Shown here one piece after another: positions 8,899 to 18,244 of a stretch of 64,000 nucleotides of DNA. The stretch spans positions 50,825 to 114,824 of the forward strand of contig NFUO01000738.1 of NCBI GenBank assembly GCA_002197545.1, written 5' to 3'. The notes under the pieces are model-generated. The model was given only the letters and a program-made list of their open reading frames with translations. It had not been told where the DNA came from and made no database searches. This DNA comes from Acidobacteria subdivision 2 bacterium RH1 MAG20. Lineage in GTDB: Bacteria > Acidobacteriota > Terriglobia > Terriglobales > Acidobacteriaceae. The number at the start of each line of letters is the position of its first letter. The stretch's first letter is position 1. The position numbers were made by a program, and so were the translations under genes.

Positions 8899-9039
8899 TA
8901 TCTTATTGTAATCATTAGACTTGTTTGCAAGCTTCTCCAGCGTGAGGTGCTCTTTTGGAGGAGAAACAAGCATTCGCCGCCAGCACCTGCTACCATTACA
9001 CTGTCGGCGAAATATCGCCTGCAATCAGGAGCATCACAA

Positions 9040-9243
9040 ATGGCAAACGGAACAGTGAAATGGTTTAACGACGCAAAAGGTTTTGGCTTCATCACCCCGG
9101 AAGACGGTGGCGAGGACCTCTTCGCGCATTACTCGGCAATTAACTCCAGCGGCTTCAAGTCTCTTCAGGAAGGCCAGCGCGTCACCTTTGACATCACGAC
9201 CGGCCCCAAGGGCAAGCAGGCAGCCAACATTCAGCCCGCCTAA
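9040..9243 (+). CDS. cold-shock domain protein (CspA family)
   Basis: 67-residue single OB-fold protein that binds single-stranded nucleic acid and acts as an RNA chaperone. It has both RNA-binding motifs: KGFGFIT (RNP1) and DLFAHYS, which fills the RNP2 position. The ATG at 9040 follows AGGAG at 9027-9031, which decides the start over longer in-frame candidates upstream that have no Csp homology. The 140 bases between the IS right end and the ATG are leader-like, with complementary TTCTCC/GGAGAA tracts. Long structured leaders are typical of csp mRNAs, but no known thermosensor was identified. A strong terminator follows. Confidence 0.95.
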   Translation: MANGTVKWFNDAKGFGFITPEDGGEDLFAHYSAINSSGFKSLQEGQRVTFDITTGPKGKQAANIQPA

Positions 9244-9286
9244 CTACGGCCCTTACCAATAATACAAAGAAATACAAAGATTAAAC

Positions 9287-9334
9287 ACAATGGCTGCAGG
9301 CAGCGCGAAAGCGCAATCTGCAGCCATTGTTGTT
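9287..9334 (+). terminator. rho-independent terminator after the cold-shock gene
   Basis: A perfect 12-base stem (ACAATGGCTGCA with its complement) encloses a smaller GCGC hairpin with a GAAA loop and is followed by TGTT on the plus strand. It lies 44 bases after the stop codon. Confidence 0.8.
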
Positions 9335-9462
9335 AAGTGATCCTTTGGCCGGCTGAATTGAATATAGTCTCAACTTTTTTATTGGTTGCACTTTCACCTT
9401 CTGCTGGAGGCATCGAAAAAAATGCAGTTACTTTTTTTAAATATGCATATAATTGCAACGCC

Positions 9463-9681
9463 ATGCAGAGCATAGATACGGTTACCTGCAAACAATGCCA
9501 CTCCTCCAATACGACAAGGTCCACACGCAAAACTTTTTTTGAGCGGGTGGTTCTGTTACGCCTCGGACTCTACCCCTGGAAGTGTTTGACATGTAAACAT
9601 CGCTTCTTCAGTCGTCTCCGCGGCCCACGAAAACAGGGAAGCGATGCGAGACAACCAGTAGGCAAGATATTGCACGGATGA
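9463..9681 (+). CDS. small zinc-ribbon protein
   Basis: 72 residues with two CXXC pairs, CKQC near residue 9 and CLTC near residue 41, separated by a basic stretch containing RSTRKTFFERVV. This is the layout of a four-cysteine zinc ribbon, ending in HRFFSRL and a basic tail. The ATG at 9463 puts the first CXXC close to the N-terminus; an upstream in-frame ATT or TTG would add 42 unrelated residues. The ribosome site is weak. Similar tiny ribbon proteins occur in acidobacterial genomes to my knowledge, without known function. It may bind nucleic acid or protein. It lies alone between the csp terminator and kdsC. Confidence 0.6.
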   Translation: MQSIDTVTCKQCHSSNTTRSTRKTFFERVVLLRLGLYPWKCLTCKHRFFSRLRGPRKQGSDARQPVGKILHG

Positions 9682-9732
9682 ACACGTTAGCTTCGGTATG
9701 GCTCCCATAGTCACGCAAGGTATCATCGTTAG

Positions 9733-10335
9733 ATGACCGCTGAAGACCGCGCAAAAAATATCAAAGTCCTCATCTTCGACGTCGATGGCGTCCTCACCGA
9801 TGGCCAGATCTTCGTCATCCCCGGCCCCGCTGTCGCAGGTAATGCGGAAGCCGGCCATGGAATCGAGGTCAAAGGCTTCGCCGCCCATGACGGTCTCGGC
9901 ATCTCGCTGGCGCGACTCGGCGGGCTTCGCATCGGCATCATTACCAAACGTCAGTCACAGACCGTCGCCATCCGCGCCAATGACCTGAAGCTGGAGTTCA
10001 TCTACCAGGGCCAGTCCCACAAGATGAATGCAATCAATGAAATCCTGGCTAAAGCCAACATCACCATCGACCAGTTGGCCTATGTTGGCGATGACATCAT
10101 CGATCTCCCCGTCATGCGCGCCTGCGGCCTCGCCATCGCTACCGCCAACGCCCGCGAGCAGGTCAAAGCCGAAGCCCACTTCATCACGCTCAATCCCGGC
10201 GGAAGCGGCGCCGGGCGCGATGCAGTGGACTTCATCCTCACCGCTCAGGGCATACTCGACAAAGTCATCGAACAGTACCTCGACGAGAGCAACTCTGCTG
10301 CCGCTGCCGCCGATGTAGGCACCGGTAACATGTAG
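9733..10335 (+). CDS. kdsC: 3-deoxy-D-manno-octulosonate 8-phosphate phosphatase (KdsC-like HAD)
   Basis: HAD-superfamily C0-type phosphatase, expected to hydrolyse KDO 8-phosphate to free KDO for lipopolysaccharide inner core synthesis. It has motif I FDVDGVLTDG near residue 16 (nucleophile and acid Asp), motif II region IGIITKRQS, and the motif IV segment YVGDDIIDLPVM. At 200 residues it is slightly long because of an insert after the first strand (GPAVAGNAEAGHG) and an alanine-rich tail. Members of the group act as tetramers. It fits with waaA and lpxK elsewhere in the window. Related HAD phosphatases of similar length exist, so the substrate is a family inference. Confidence 0.85.
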   Translation: MTAEDRAKNIKVLIFDVDGVLTDGQIFVIPGPAVAGNAEAGHGIEVKGFAAHDGLGISLARLGGLRIGIITKRQSQTVAIRANDLKLEFIYQGQSHKMNAINEILAKANITIDQLAYVGDDIIDLPVMRACGLAIATANAREQVKAEAHFITLNPGGSGAGRDAVDFILTAQGILDKVIEQYLDESNSAAAAADVGTGNM

Positions 10336-10407
10336 ATAAGCAAGAGGTGGGCAGCAGGGAAGTAAAGGGCGAACAAAGACCGAATAAATCTGCGCTACAA
10401 TCACCCC

Positions 10408-13400
10408 ATGCTGCCCGTCGAAATCCCCGCCTCTCTCGCCTGGGCACATCCCATTACGGCTGAGTGGTTCATCAATAAATTCGGCACCCCGACCGAGCCG
10501 CAGGAGCAGGGCTGGCCCAGCATTGTCGCGGGCGATGCAACGCTCATCTCCGCGCCTACCGGCAGCGGCAAGACCCTCGCCGCTTTTCTCGTTTGCATCG
10601 ACCGGCTTCTGCGCCAGGCCATCGCCGGAACCCTCGCGCCCTGCACGCAGATCGTCTACGTCAGCCCTCTCAAGGCGCTCTCCAACGACGTCCAGAAGAA
10701 CCTCGATACTCCCCTGGCCGAAATCCAGCAGTTAGCTTTAGCCCGAGGCTATCTTTCCACCCAGATCCGCACCGCAGTCCGCACCGGCGACACGCTGCCC
10801 AAAGAGCGCGCTGCCATGCTGCGTAATCCGCCCCACATCCTCGTCACCACTCCTGAATCTCTTTACATCCTGCTCACCGCAGGCAAGTCGCGCGAACATC
10901 TTCGCCGCGTGCATACGGTCATCGTCGACGAAATTCACGCCGTCGCCGACGACAAGCGTGGAGCCCACCTTGCTCTATCCCTCGAACGTCTCGAAGCTCT
11001 GGTCTGCGGAGAAAATAAGCTCTCTCCCGGGGCATTTCTTACTGGCCTTTCCACGCCACCGCTAAGAATCGGCCTCTCTGCCACACAGAACCCCATCGAT
11101 CTTGTAGCCAGCTTCCTTACCGGAGTCCACGCGTCCCGCAAGCCCGCAACCATTATTCAGGTCGGTCAGCGCCGCCAACTTGACCTAGCCATCGAGGTTC
11201 CCAGTGACGAACTAGGCTCCGTTACAAGTACCGCCATGTGGGAAGAGATCTTCGACAAACTTGCCGCCCACGCGCAAAGCCATCGCTCCACACTGGTCTT
11301 CGTCAATACACGCCGCCTGGTAGAAAAAATCGCGTTCGCTCTTGCCGAACGCATAGGCAGTGAAAACGTAGCGGCACATCACGGCAGCCTCTCGCGAAAT
11401 CTCCGTCTCGACGCGGAGCAGCGCCTCAAACGCGGAGAGATCAAGATACTCATCGCTACCGCCTCGCTTGAACTCGGCATCGACATCGGCGACATCGATC
11501 TCGTCTGTCAGATCAGCACCACCCGCGCTGTCGCCGTCGCCATGCAGCGCGTTGGCCGCGCCGGACACTGGCGCGGAGCCATTCCCAAGGGCCGCCTCTT
11601 CGCCACCACTCGGGACGATCTCCTCGAACAGGCCGCGCTTATCCGCAAGATGCGCGCCGGAGAACTCGACCAGCTTGAAATTCCACCTCAGCCCATCGAT
11701 GTTCTCATGCAACAAATCGTCGCCTGCTGCGGAGCCGAACCCTGGGAAGAAGACGCCCTCTATAGCACTCTCCGCCGCGCCTATCCTTACCGCGGCCTCA
11801 CTCGCCAACGCTTCGACGAACTCATCGCCTTGCTCCACGAAGGCATCGAATCCAGCCGAGGCCGTTACGGAGCCTACCTCCTCCGCGATGGCATCCAGCG
11901 GCATCTCCATCCCCGCCGCGGCGCGCGCATGATCGCCATCTCCAACGGCGGCAGCATCCCCGATGCCGCGCTCTTCAGCGTCATCCTTCAACCCGAAGGC
12001 GTGCAGATTGCCACTCTCGACGAGCACTTCGCCGTCGACTCCAGTCCCGGCGACGTCATCCTCCTCGGCAACACAAGCTGGCGCATCCAGCGCATCGAGG
12101 CCGCAGGCCGCGTCCTCGTCGAAGACGCCCACGGTGCGCCGCCAACCCTTCCCTTCTGGTTCGGCGAAGCCCCGCAACGCACCGCCATCCTGTGCGATGG
12201 CGTCGGCGAACTCCGCGAGCAGATCTCCGCGCACACTCCGAATGTTCCTCCCGGTTACATCTCTCCAGCGCAACTCGAAGTGGCAGCGGCCACTGCATGG
12301 CTCATGGAGGAGTGCGGTGTCTGCGCCAGCGGGGCACAGCAACTCATCGTCTACATCGTCACCGGGCGCGCTGTCCTCGGCGCTGTTCCCAGCAAAACTA
12401 CCATCATCGCCGAGCGTTTCTTCGACGAGGGCGGCGGTATGCAGCTCATCCTCCATGCCCCCTTCGGAGGCCGCATCAACAAGGCCTGGGGACTCGCCCT
12501 GCGCAAGCGATTCTGCCGCGGCTTCAACTTTGAGCTGCAAGCCGCCGCGACCGATAATGGCATCAATATTTCGCTCGCCGAGCAGCATAGTTTTCCGCTC
12601 GCCGACGTTTTCCAGTTTCTTACGGAGCAAACCGTAAAGGAACTGCTCGAACAAGCCGCCATCGCGTCGCCCATCTTCAAAACCCGTTGGCGTTGGGCCG
12701 CCGGACGCAGTCTGCAACTGCTTCGCTTCTCCAAAGGCAAGCGCATCGCACCGCAGATCCAGCGCACGCGCTCCGAAGATCTCCTCGCCAATGTCTTCCC
12801 GCAAGCCGCCGCTTGCTTTGAAACCATCGTTGGCGACATCCAGATTCCGGCCCATCCACTCGTTGACGAAGTCATGCAGGATGTCCTTCAGGAAGCGATG
12901 GACTTAGAAGGTCTCATCGAAGTCCTCAAAGGAATCAAAGATGGAACTATCCGTTGTCTCGCCGTCGATACTCCGGTGCCATCGCAATTTGCGCATGAAC
13001 TCATCAACGCCAATCCTTACGCCTTCCTCGACGACGCCGGTCTCGAAGAGCGCCGCGCCCGCGCCGTCTCGCTGCGACGGTCACTCCCTGAGAGCGTTCT
13101 CGAAGAAGCAGGCAAGCTCGATCAAAACGCCATCGACGAGATTCGCCGCGAGTGCCGGCCCGATCTCCGCGACGAACACGAACTCCACGATCTCCTCCAC
13201 TCCGTCATCGCGCTCCCTCTTCACGTTCTCGATACGCCGGAGGTGCGTCACTGGTGCATCTTCTACGAGCGTCTTCTCCAAAGCGGGCGCACTCAGACAA
13301 TAGATTGCGCCGGAATCACCTGCTGGGTTGCTACCGAACGTCTTCCTGCTGTTCGCGCACTCTGGAACAACACAGAGTTAGGAACCAATTCGGTTACAAA

Positions 13401-14817
13401 AGTGCAGGCGCTTAAACAATGTGTTCAGGGATGGTTACAAATTCTTGGTCCCACCACCGCCAACGCCTTCGCCCGGCACCTCGCGCTACAATCTGCCGAA
13501 GTCTTCCAGGCGTTCCTCGCAATGGAGATGCAAGGTCTTCTAATGCGCGGCACCTTTGAGCATCCAAAACCATCGGCGGACCACGACATCGAGTGGTGCG
13601 AGCGCCGCATCCTGCAACGCATTCATCGCCGCACCCTCAGCACCCTGCGTAAACAGGTCGAAGCCGTCACACCCTCCGTCTACATGCGCTGGCTCCTTGG
13701 CTGGCAGCATCTTGCCCCGCAGACGCAGCTTGGCGGAGAAGAAGGTGTCCTCGAAGCCCTCCACCAACTCGAAGGCTTCGAAGCCCCGGCCATCGAGTGG
13801 GAGCGCACCCTGCTTCCTGCCCGGGTCGCCAACTACGATCCCCGCTGGCTCGACGCTCTCTGCCTCTCCGGAGCCGTTGGCTGGGGCCGCATCTCGCCCC
13901 ACCCCGCCTGGTTTTCTGGAAACCAGCCCATCGGCGACGGAGTCGCCCGCCCACGCCGCGTCATCCCCACCAACGCGGCACCCATTACCTTCTACGTCCG
14001 CGAGTCCGCGGACTGGCTACCTCACGCTCTCGCCCAGCAATGCGTCGAAGAACCCAAGCTCCAGCAAGCTCTCAGCCCTGAAGCTCTTCAAGTCCGTACC
14101 CTGCTCCAACAGCGCGGCGCCTGTTTCTCCAACGACATCCAGCGCATCCTCAACCTCACCCGGCCACAAACCCAACATGCTCTCTGGGAACTGGCCACCG
14201 CTGGCCTCGCCGCCGCCGACGGCTTCGACCAACTCCGCACGATGATGGACCCCCGTCGAAAATCTGCCATCACCGAAGTCCCTGGCAAGCGCGCAACCCG
14301 CAGCTCTGCCGGACGCTGGTCGCTGCTCTCGGAAGAACTCCACGCTGCTCCCACAGCAATCGAACAAGCTCGTCGCACCGACGCCGCGATTGAATCAGCA
14401 GCCCGTATGTTGCTCACCCGTTACGGCATCCTCTTCCGCGACCTCCTCGCTCGCGAGTCCAACGCGCCCAAATGGCGCGATCTCCTCGGCATCCTCCGTC
14501 GCCTTGAGGCGCGCGGCGAAATTCGCGGAGGCCGCTTCGTTTCAGGCTTCGGCGGCGAACAGTTCGCCCTTCCCGCAGCCGTCGATTCGCTACGCGCAGC
14601 CCGCAACCGCGACTGTCTCGCAACCATCGCCGTAGCTGCCGCCGATCCCGCCAACCTCGCCGGCATCATCATCCCCGGCGAACGTATCCCCGCAATCCCC
14701 GGCAAACAAGTGATCTATCGCAACGGCAGCCTGCACGTTGAAAGCAGCGAACAGGATATTCCAGCCGCGTTCCTGCCAGTCTCCACACCCACCCCACCCG
14801 TTCTAAGATTGTTTTAG
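10408..14817 (+). CDS. lhr: Lhr-type large ATP-dependent helicase
   Basis: 1469-residue superfamily 2 helicase involved in DNA repair. The N-terminal RecA pair has Walker A APTGSGKT near residue 50, DEIH (motif II) near residue 171, SATQNP (motif III) and the QRVGRAGH motif VI. A winged-helix domain and a long C-terminal Lhr region extending past residue 860 follow, as in full-length Lhr proteins of about 1500 residues. That length separates it from short Lhr-core proteins. The start is an ATG after CAATCACCCC, with no good ribosome site visible. Three bases after its stop the DUF5522 micro-gene begins, so the two are probably co-transcribed. Confidence 0.93.
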   Translation: MLPVEIPASLAWAHPITAEWFINKFGTPTEPQEQGWPSIVAGDATLISAPTGSGKTLAAFLVCIDRLLRQAIAGTLAPCTQIVYVSPLKALSNDVQKNLDTPLAEIQQLALARGYLSTQIRTAVRTGDTLPKERAAMLRNPPHILVTTPESLYILLTAGKSREHLRRVHTVIVDEIHAVADDKRGAHLALSLERLEALVCGENKLSPGAFLTGLSTPPLRIGLSATQNPIDLVASFLTGVHASRKPATIIQVGQRRQLDLAIEVPSDELGSVTSTAMWEEIFDKLAAHAQSHRSTLVFVNTRRLVEKIAFALAERIGSENVAAHHGSLSRNLRLDAEQRLKRGEIKILIATASLELGIDIGDIDLVCQISTTRAVAVAMQRVGRAGHWRGAIPKGRLFATTRDDLLEQAALIRKMRAGELDQLEIPPQPIDVLMQQIVACCGAEPWEEDALYSTLRRAYPYRGLTRQRFDELIALLHEGIESSRGRYGAYLLRDGIQRHLHPRRGARMIAISNGGSIPDAALFSVILQPEGVQIATLDEHFAVDSSPGDVILLGNTSWRIQRIEAAGRVLVEDAHGAPPTLPFWFGEAPQRTAILCDGVGELREQISAHTPNVPPGYISPAQLEVAAATAWLMEECGVCASGAQQLIVYIVTGRAVLGAVPSKTTIIAERFFDEGGGMQLILHAPFGGRINKAWGLALRKRFCRGFNFELQAAATDNGINISLAEQHSFPLADVFQFLTEQTVKELLEQAAIASPIFKTRWRWAAGRSLQLLRFSKGKRIAPQIQRTRSEDLLANVFPQAAACFETIVGDIQIPAHPLVDEVMQDVLQEAMDLEGLIEVLKGIKDGTIRCLAVDTPVPSQFAHELINANPYAFLDDAGLEERRARAVSLRRSLPESVLEEAGKLDQNAIDEIRRECRPDLRDEHELHDLLHSVIALPLHVLDTPEVRHWCIFYERLLQSGRTQTIDCAGITCWVATERLPAVRALWNNTELGTNSVTKVQALKQCVQGWLQILGPTTANAFARHLALQSAEVFQAFLAMEMQGLLMRGTFEHPKPSADHDIEWCERRILQRIHRRTLSTLRKQVEAVTPSVYMRWLLGWQHLAPQTQLGGEEGVLEALHQLEGFEAPAIEWERTLLPARVANYDPRWLDALCLSGAVGWGRISPHPAWFSGNQPIGDGVARPRRVIPTNAAPITFYVRESADWLPHALAQQCVEEPKLQQALSPEALQVRTLLQQRGACFSNDIQRILNLTRPQTQHALWELATAGLAAADGFDQLRTMMDPRRKSAITEVPGKRATRSSAGRWSLLSEELHAAPTAIEQARRTDAAIESAARMLLTRYGILFRDLLARESNAPKWRDLLGILRRLEARGEIRGGRFVSGFGGEQFALPAAVDSLRAARNRDCLATIAVAAADPANLAGIIIPGERIPAIPGKQVIYRNGSLHVESSEQDIPAAFLPVSTPTPPVLRLF

Positions 14818-14819
14818 CA

Positions 14820-14993
14820 ATGCCAGACCCGCCCAAGCCTGCCGAAAATCCACCAGAGGAAGATTCTGTTACGACATCGCTCGCTCCCGAAGACTTCTAC
14901 TTCGAAGGCCCCTACCTCGTCTTCACCGCGGCATATCTTCTCAAGCGCGGCTACTGTTGCAACTCCAACTGCCGCCATTGCCCCTATCGCTAG
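14820..14993 (+). CDS. DUF5522 family small protein
   Basis: 57 residues, too short for most gene callers. The conserved C-terminal half reads YLVFTAAYLLKRGYCCNSN and then CRHCPYR. This pattern of two adjacent cysteines, then CXXC, after an LKRGYCC block is the hallmark of DUF5522. The first 25 residues are acidic and proline-rich and probably disordered. Four cysteines suggest metal binding. The ATG is 2 bases after the lhr stop codon, pointing to translational coupling. Function is unknown. Confidence 0.8.
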   Translation: MPDPPKPAENPPEEDSVTTSLAPEDFYFEGPYLVFTAAYLLKRGYCCNSNCRHCPYR

Positions 14994-14999
14994 CCATCG

Positions 15000-15908
15000 C
15001 TAATGTTGCGTCGAAGCCGGAGGTAAAGGCGGCAGACTCCCTGTGCTGGCAGTCATCGGCATATGTCCATCCCGCAATGCCTGGGCATTATGTACCAGCA
15101 GGAGAATGCGCGGGTCCTTGCGATATTGTCCCAGCACCTCGTCCCGCCTCATCGCCTCCAGCACATCGAAGCCCCCTTCGCTCGCCGCCGTCAGGTAGTG
15201 AAGCATCTGGGCCTCATCCCCATGTTGCGCATACAGCCGCGCCAGTTCAGAGCAGAACCGCGCATGGTCCTCCGGAGAGAGCATCCGCATCGTGATCCCA
15301 CCCTGTTCTCCACGATGTTGCATCAACTCAGGGTCGATGCGCAGGGCGACTTCGAACTCTTTGCGCGCACGGTCAAAATCTTTCGCCTGAAAGTACGCTG
15401 TCCCCAGATTTGAATGGAAGATGGCCGATTTTTTATTCAACTTGATCGCATGCCTGTAATCGGAGATAGCGCCCCCATTCATCCCCTCCAGATATTCCAC
15501 CGCTCCAAGGTTGTTCCATCCATCTGCATCTTTCCGTTTTAGGTGCACGACGCGCTGGAAGAACTCGTGCGCAACCCGATGGTTCCCCAACTCCAGTTCT
15601 GTCACTCCTATCTTGTTCAGTATCTCGATCTCATTAGCCCCACGTTTGAGCGCGTATGCGTAGTAATCCAGAGCGTCCTCGGGAAAACGCCTCGCCCGCA
15701 GCACATCCGCGGCCGTCTCCAGCCGCTCCGGAGAAGCTGTCGCGGGATCAGGCAGATGCGCTTTTATCGCCGGCCATTGCGGATCTTCATGCTCCAGTTG
15801 GACAGCCGTCTCATGACTCGGCATATTGGTTTGCGCATGCAACTCCGCGCCGGCTACAAACACACTCAAGAGGAATAGAAGGGAAGGGAGACGGACTGGA
15901 TAGCCCAT
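15000..15908 (-). CDS. secreted TPR-repeat protein
   Basis: 302 residues with an N-terminal Sec signal peptide (hydrophobic LLFLLSVFVAGAELHA, cleavage likely before QTNMP). At least three tetratricopeptide repeats follow between about residues 85 and 215, with the usual A-N-LG-A-Y spacing (for example GTAYFQAKDFDRARKEFEVAL). It is probably periplasmic and binds other proteins. It is the last gene of a leftward block of exported proteins and converges on the DUF5522 gene with only 6 bases between stops. No enzyme motif is seen. Confidence 0.82.
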   Translation of the reverse strand: MGYPVRLPSLLFLLSVFVAGAELHAQTNMPSHETAVQLEHEDPQWPAIKAHLPDPATASPERLETAADVLRARRFPEDALDYYAYALKRGANEIEILNKIGVTELELGNHRVAHEFFQRVVHLKRKDADGWNNLGAVEYLEGMNGGAISDYRHAIKLNKKSAIFHSNLGTAYFQAKDFDRARKEFEVALRIDPELMQHRGEQGGITMRMLSPEDHARFCSELARLYAQHGDEAQMLHYLTAASEGGFDVLEAMRRDEVLGQYRKDPRILLLVHNAQALRDGHMPMTASTGSLPPLPPASTQH

Positions 15909-15975
15909 GGTATACCTCCACGAGGTACGCCCAAATCATCCGCTTCCGTCAAATTTCTGTCAATAGGCGCTGCAT

Positions 15976-18231
15976 TTATGGTGTCGGCAATGCCCCCACC
16001 GGCGTCTTCGTCAGCGCAGCAGCGGCCGCCGGAGCGGGAGCAGCCGCTTGCACCCTTAGAGCCAGCCGCGGAAAGCTGAAGCTACCGCCAGCGTCGTCGA
16101 TCACGTTGACCTGGCAGACGTAGGTCCCCGGTTTCAATTGAGTTAGCGGCACATCGAACTGAAAACCTATCGCATCGCGTTCCGGAATATTAATCGCATT
16201 GGCGACCACCAGCGGCGTCTCATATACCTTCACGCCATTGCTCATAAACTCGATGCTCGTCAACACGCGTACTGGCCTGCTGTCACGCCGCTTCAGCCCC
16301 GGAGCGTCTGCCGGAGCCGCTCCCCCTTGTTGCTTCGCCGGGTCATACACCTCATACAAAAAGTAGAGATGCTGGTCTTGCCGGAACACATGCGGAATAT
16401 TCGGAACCCACTCCACTCCATCCCGCACCAGCGGACTTGCAGCCTTCTTCGCCGTATTCGGCGTCCGCTGACTCGAGAGCACAATGGAGCTCAACTTCAG
16501 CGGACTCTTGCGCATGTCCGGAACCTGAATGTCAGTCTCAAAACTGCCCATCCGCCCGGTCTCATTCTCCCGCACTACAAACTTCAGGTGGTAGCGTCCC
16601 GGAGCCAGCGTAAATCCTGTCGAGTATTGAATATTTTTCCGCTGCACCTGCTGCGACGAATCCAGCGCCAGCTTCACCGTGTCGCGAACATTCCCCACAA
16701 TGATTCCCTGGGCATCTTTCACCTGTCCCATAATGTCGATGTTCGCTTTATCGCGGTCGCCATTCTTTACGAAGGGGATCTGCGATCCCGGCACAATCAG
16801 AGACACCGGAACGAAGAACCTGTTGTCCTCCAGCCGGAAGTACAAAGCCTGTAAGTACACCGCAACGTCGGTCGCCGGCAGGTCGCTCCGCATCTCTTCC
16901 GTCAGGGCTTGTTCGCGGTCTTCCGTCTTCTGGTGTTTGAAGTCTGCGGGAGCATAATATCCAGGCCGATAATCCAGCTTCACATCGCCGCGATTTAATT
17001 TCACTGTCAGGTGCCGGTAGCTTCCATCGCGCGCCGTATTGGTGGAGTGGAACCCAACAATGTAATAGGCCTCCGTGTCATGCTGAATCTGCTGAAATGC
17101 AGGGCCAAAATCATTCGAGTCAAGGAACGCCTTTCCACCCGTATCGCTGGATAAAGTCGCCAGCGTCTCCTGCGAGCCGAAGTTCGCATCCAACTGGCTC
17201 TGCATCGCCCCGCCGCTATAGGCTGATGTGCCGCGCAGGCTGCCTGTCGAAGCGTTCCCCACCGGCGATAGCGCCTCCAGCCCTCGCGAATCTACGCTGT
17301 AGATGGCCATGTTCGCCCGCACCGCCTCGTTCGTAGCGGCGCGCATGCTCGCCTGGTTTTCAATGCCTTGGCGCGTCAGTCCGCCGCTGAAGTACAGCAG
17401 GCTCTTCCGTTGGTCGACACGCTCCAGCGATTTTGCAATCGATCGAATCGCATACAACTCGCGGTCCGTATTCAGGGAGTTGTACTCGCTGTCGTCCGCC
17501 GTAAAGCTCGATGCATCGTCCGCAGTCCCACCCGAATTTCCGCCTTCATTGCCATTTGCAAATCCCGTGCCCTCGGTGCCGTTGTACTTGCCCAGGCCCT
17601 TTAGCAAAACTGCCTTGTCCGCGGTAAAATCCTGGTCCATGCTCAGCGACGTATCCAGGCTCACCAGGGCCACCAGGTCGGCAGGCTGCATCTTCTTGTT
17701 GATGTAGTCCTGCGCCGCCTCCACCGCTCTATCGATGTCTTCCGGCTGCATGCTGCTCAGGTCGAAGAACATCACAATCAGCCGGTGGTCCTTCAAGGAC
17801 GCCGGCTCGGACGAAAAATTTCCATTCCCGTTCAGCAAATCGGCAATCGAAGCCTTTCCAGTGACCGTCGTCTTTTCATGCAGCACCGCTGCCTCATCGA
17901 CATTCTGGTAATCGAAGCTGGCAATCTTCTGCGGCTTCCCGTTCTCCAGAATGGTGAAGTCGCTCGCCTTCAGGCCCTTCACTACCTCGCCCGTCTTCTT
18001 GTCCCGCACCACGACATTGGTCAGCACAATATCGCTCTGCACCTTCAGCGTGAAGGTGCCAGCCGAATTCTGTTGCTGCGCCAGCATCGGCGTTCCCGCC
18101 ATCATCGCCGCCAGCACTGCCGCCAGCACAGGACGCATGAATGCAGCAACTCGATTGCCTGTCTTGCCAGCCGCTCTCACAAACCAATGATGCATCGCCT
18201 GAACTCTCTTCACGTTCATCACTCCAATCAC
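15976..18231 (-). CDS. VWFA-related acidobacterial domain protein, exported
   Basis: 751 residues. After an N-terminal signal peptide (PVLAAVLAAMMAGTPMLAQ) comes the conserved block VVVRDKKTGEVVKGL...DFTILENGKPQKI, then a von Willebrand A-like domain (LIVMFFDLSSM, SLLYFSGG). This combination is typical of the VWFA-related domain family found mainly in Acidobacteria. The C-terminal half is beta-rich and not assigned. The start is uncertain: GTG at 18231, ATG at 18219 or ATG at 18195, the last giving the most compact signal peptide. It lies 13 bases after the TonB receptor on the same strand, so the two are probably one transcript. The ligand is unknown. Confidence 0.9.
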   Translation of the reverse strand: MIGVMNVKRVQAMHHWFVRAAGKTGNRVAAFMRPVLAAVLAAMMAGTPMLAQQQNSAGTFTLKVQSDIVLTNVVVRDKKTGEVVKGLKASDFTILENGKPQKIASFDYQNVDEAAVLHEKTTVTGKASIADLLNGNGNFSSEPASLKDHRLIVMFFDLSSMQPEDIDRAVEAAQDYINKKMQPADLVALVSLDTSLSMDQDFTADKAVLLKGLGKYNGTEGTGFANGNEGGNSGGTADDASSFTADDSEYNSLNTDRELYAIRSIAKSLERVDQRKSLLYFSGGLTRQGIENQASMRAATNEAVRANMAIYSVDSRGLEALSPVGNASTGSLRGTSAYSGGAMQSQLDANFGSQETLATLSSDTGGKAFLDSNDFGPAFQQIQHDTEAYYIVGFHSTNTARDGSYRHLTVKLNRGDVKLDYRPGYYAPADFKHQKTEDREQALTEEMRSDLPATDVAVYLQALYFRLEDNRFFVPVSLIVPGSQIPFVKNGDRDKANIDIMGQVKDAQGIIVGNVRDTVKLALDSSQQVQRKNIQYSTGFTLAPGRYHLKFVVRENETGRMGSFETDIQVPDMRKSPLKLSSIVLSSQRTPNTAKKAASPLVRDGVEWVPNIPHVFRQDQHLYFLYEVYDPAKQQGGAAPADAPGLKRRDSRPVRVLTSIEFMSNGVKVYETPLVVANAINIPERDAIGFQFDVPLTQLKPGTYVCQVNVIDDAGGSFSFPRLALRVQAAAPAPAAAAALTKTPVGALPTP

Positions 18232-18244
18232 GAACGACTGCCTT

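Noticed and set aside
6625..8906. 8-base target duplication of the IS1595-type element
   Set aside because: Flanks TTTTCAGA and TATCTTAT do not match, so no duplication is claimed.
11212..12855. 547-codon minus-strand frame inside lhr
   Set aside because: Acidic/glycine-rich antisense shadow of the helicase gene; no domain recognised.
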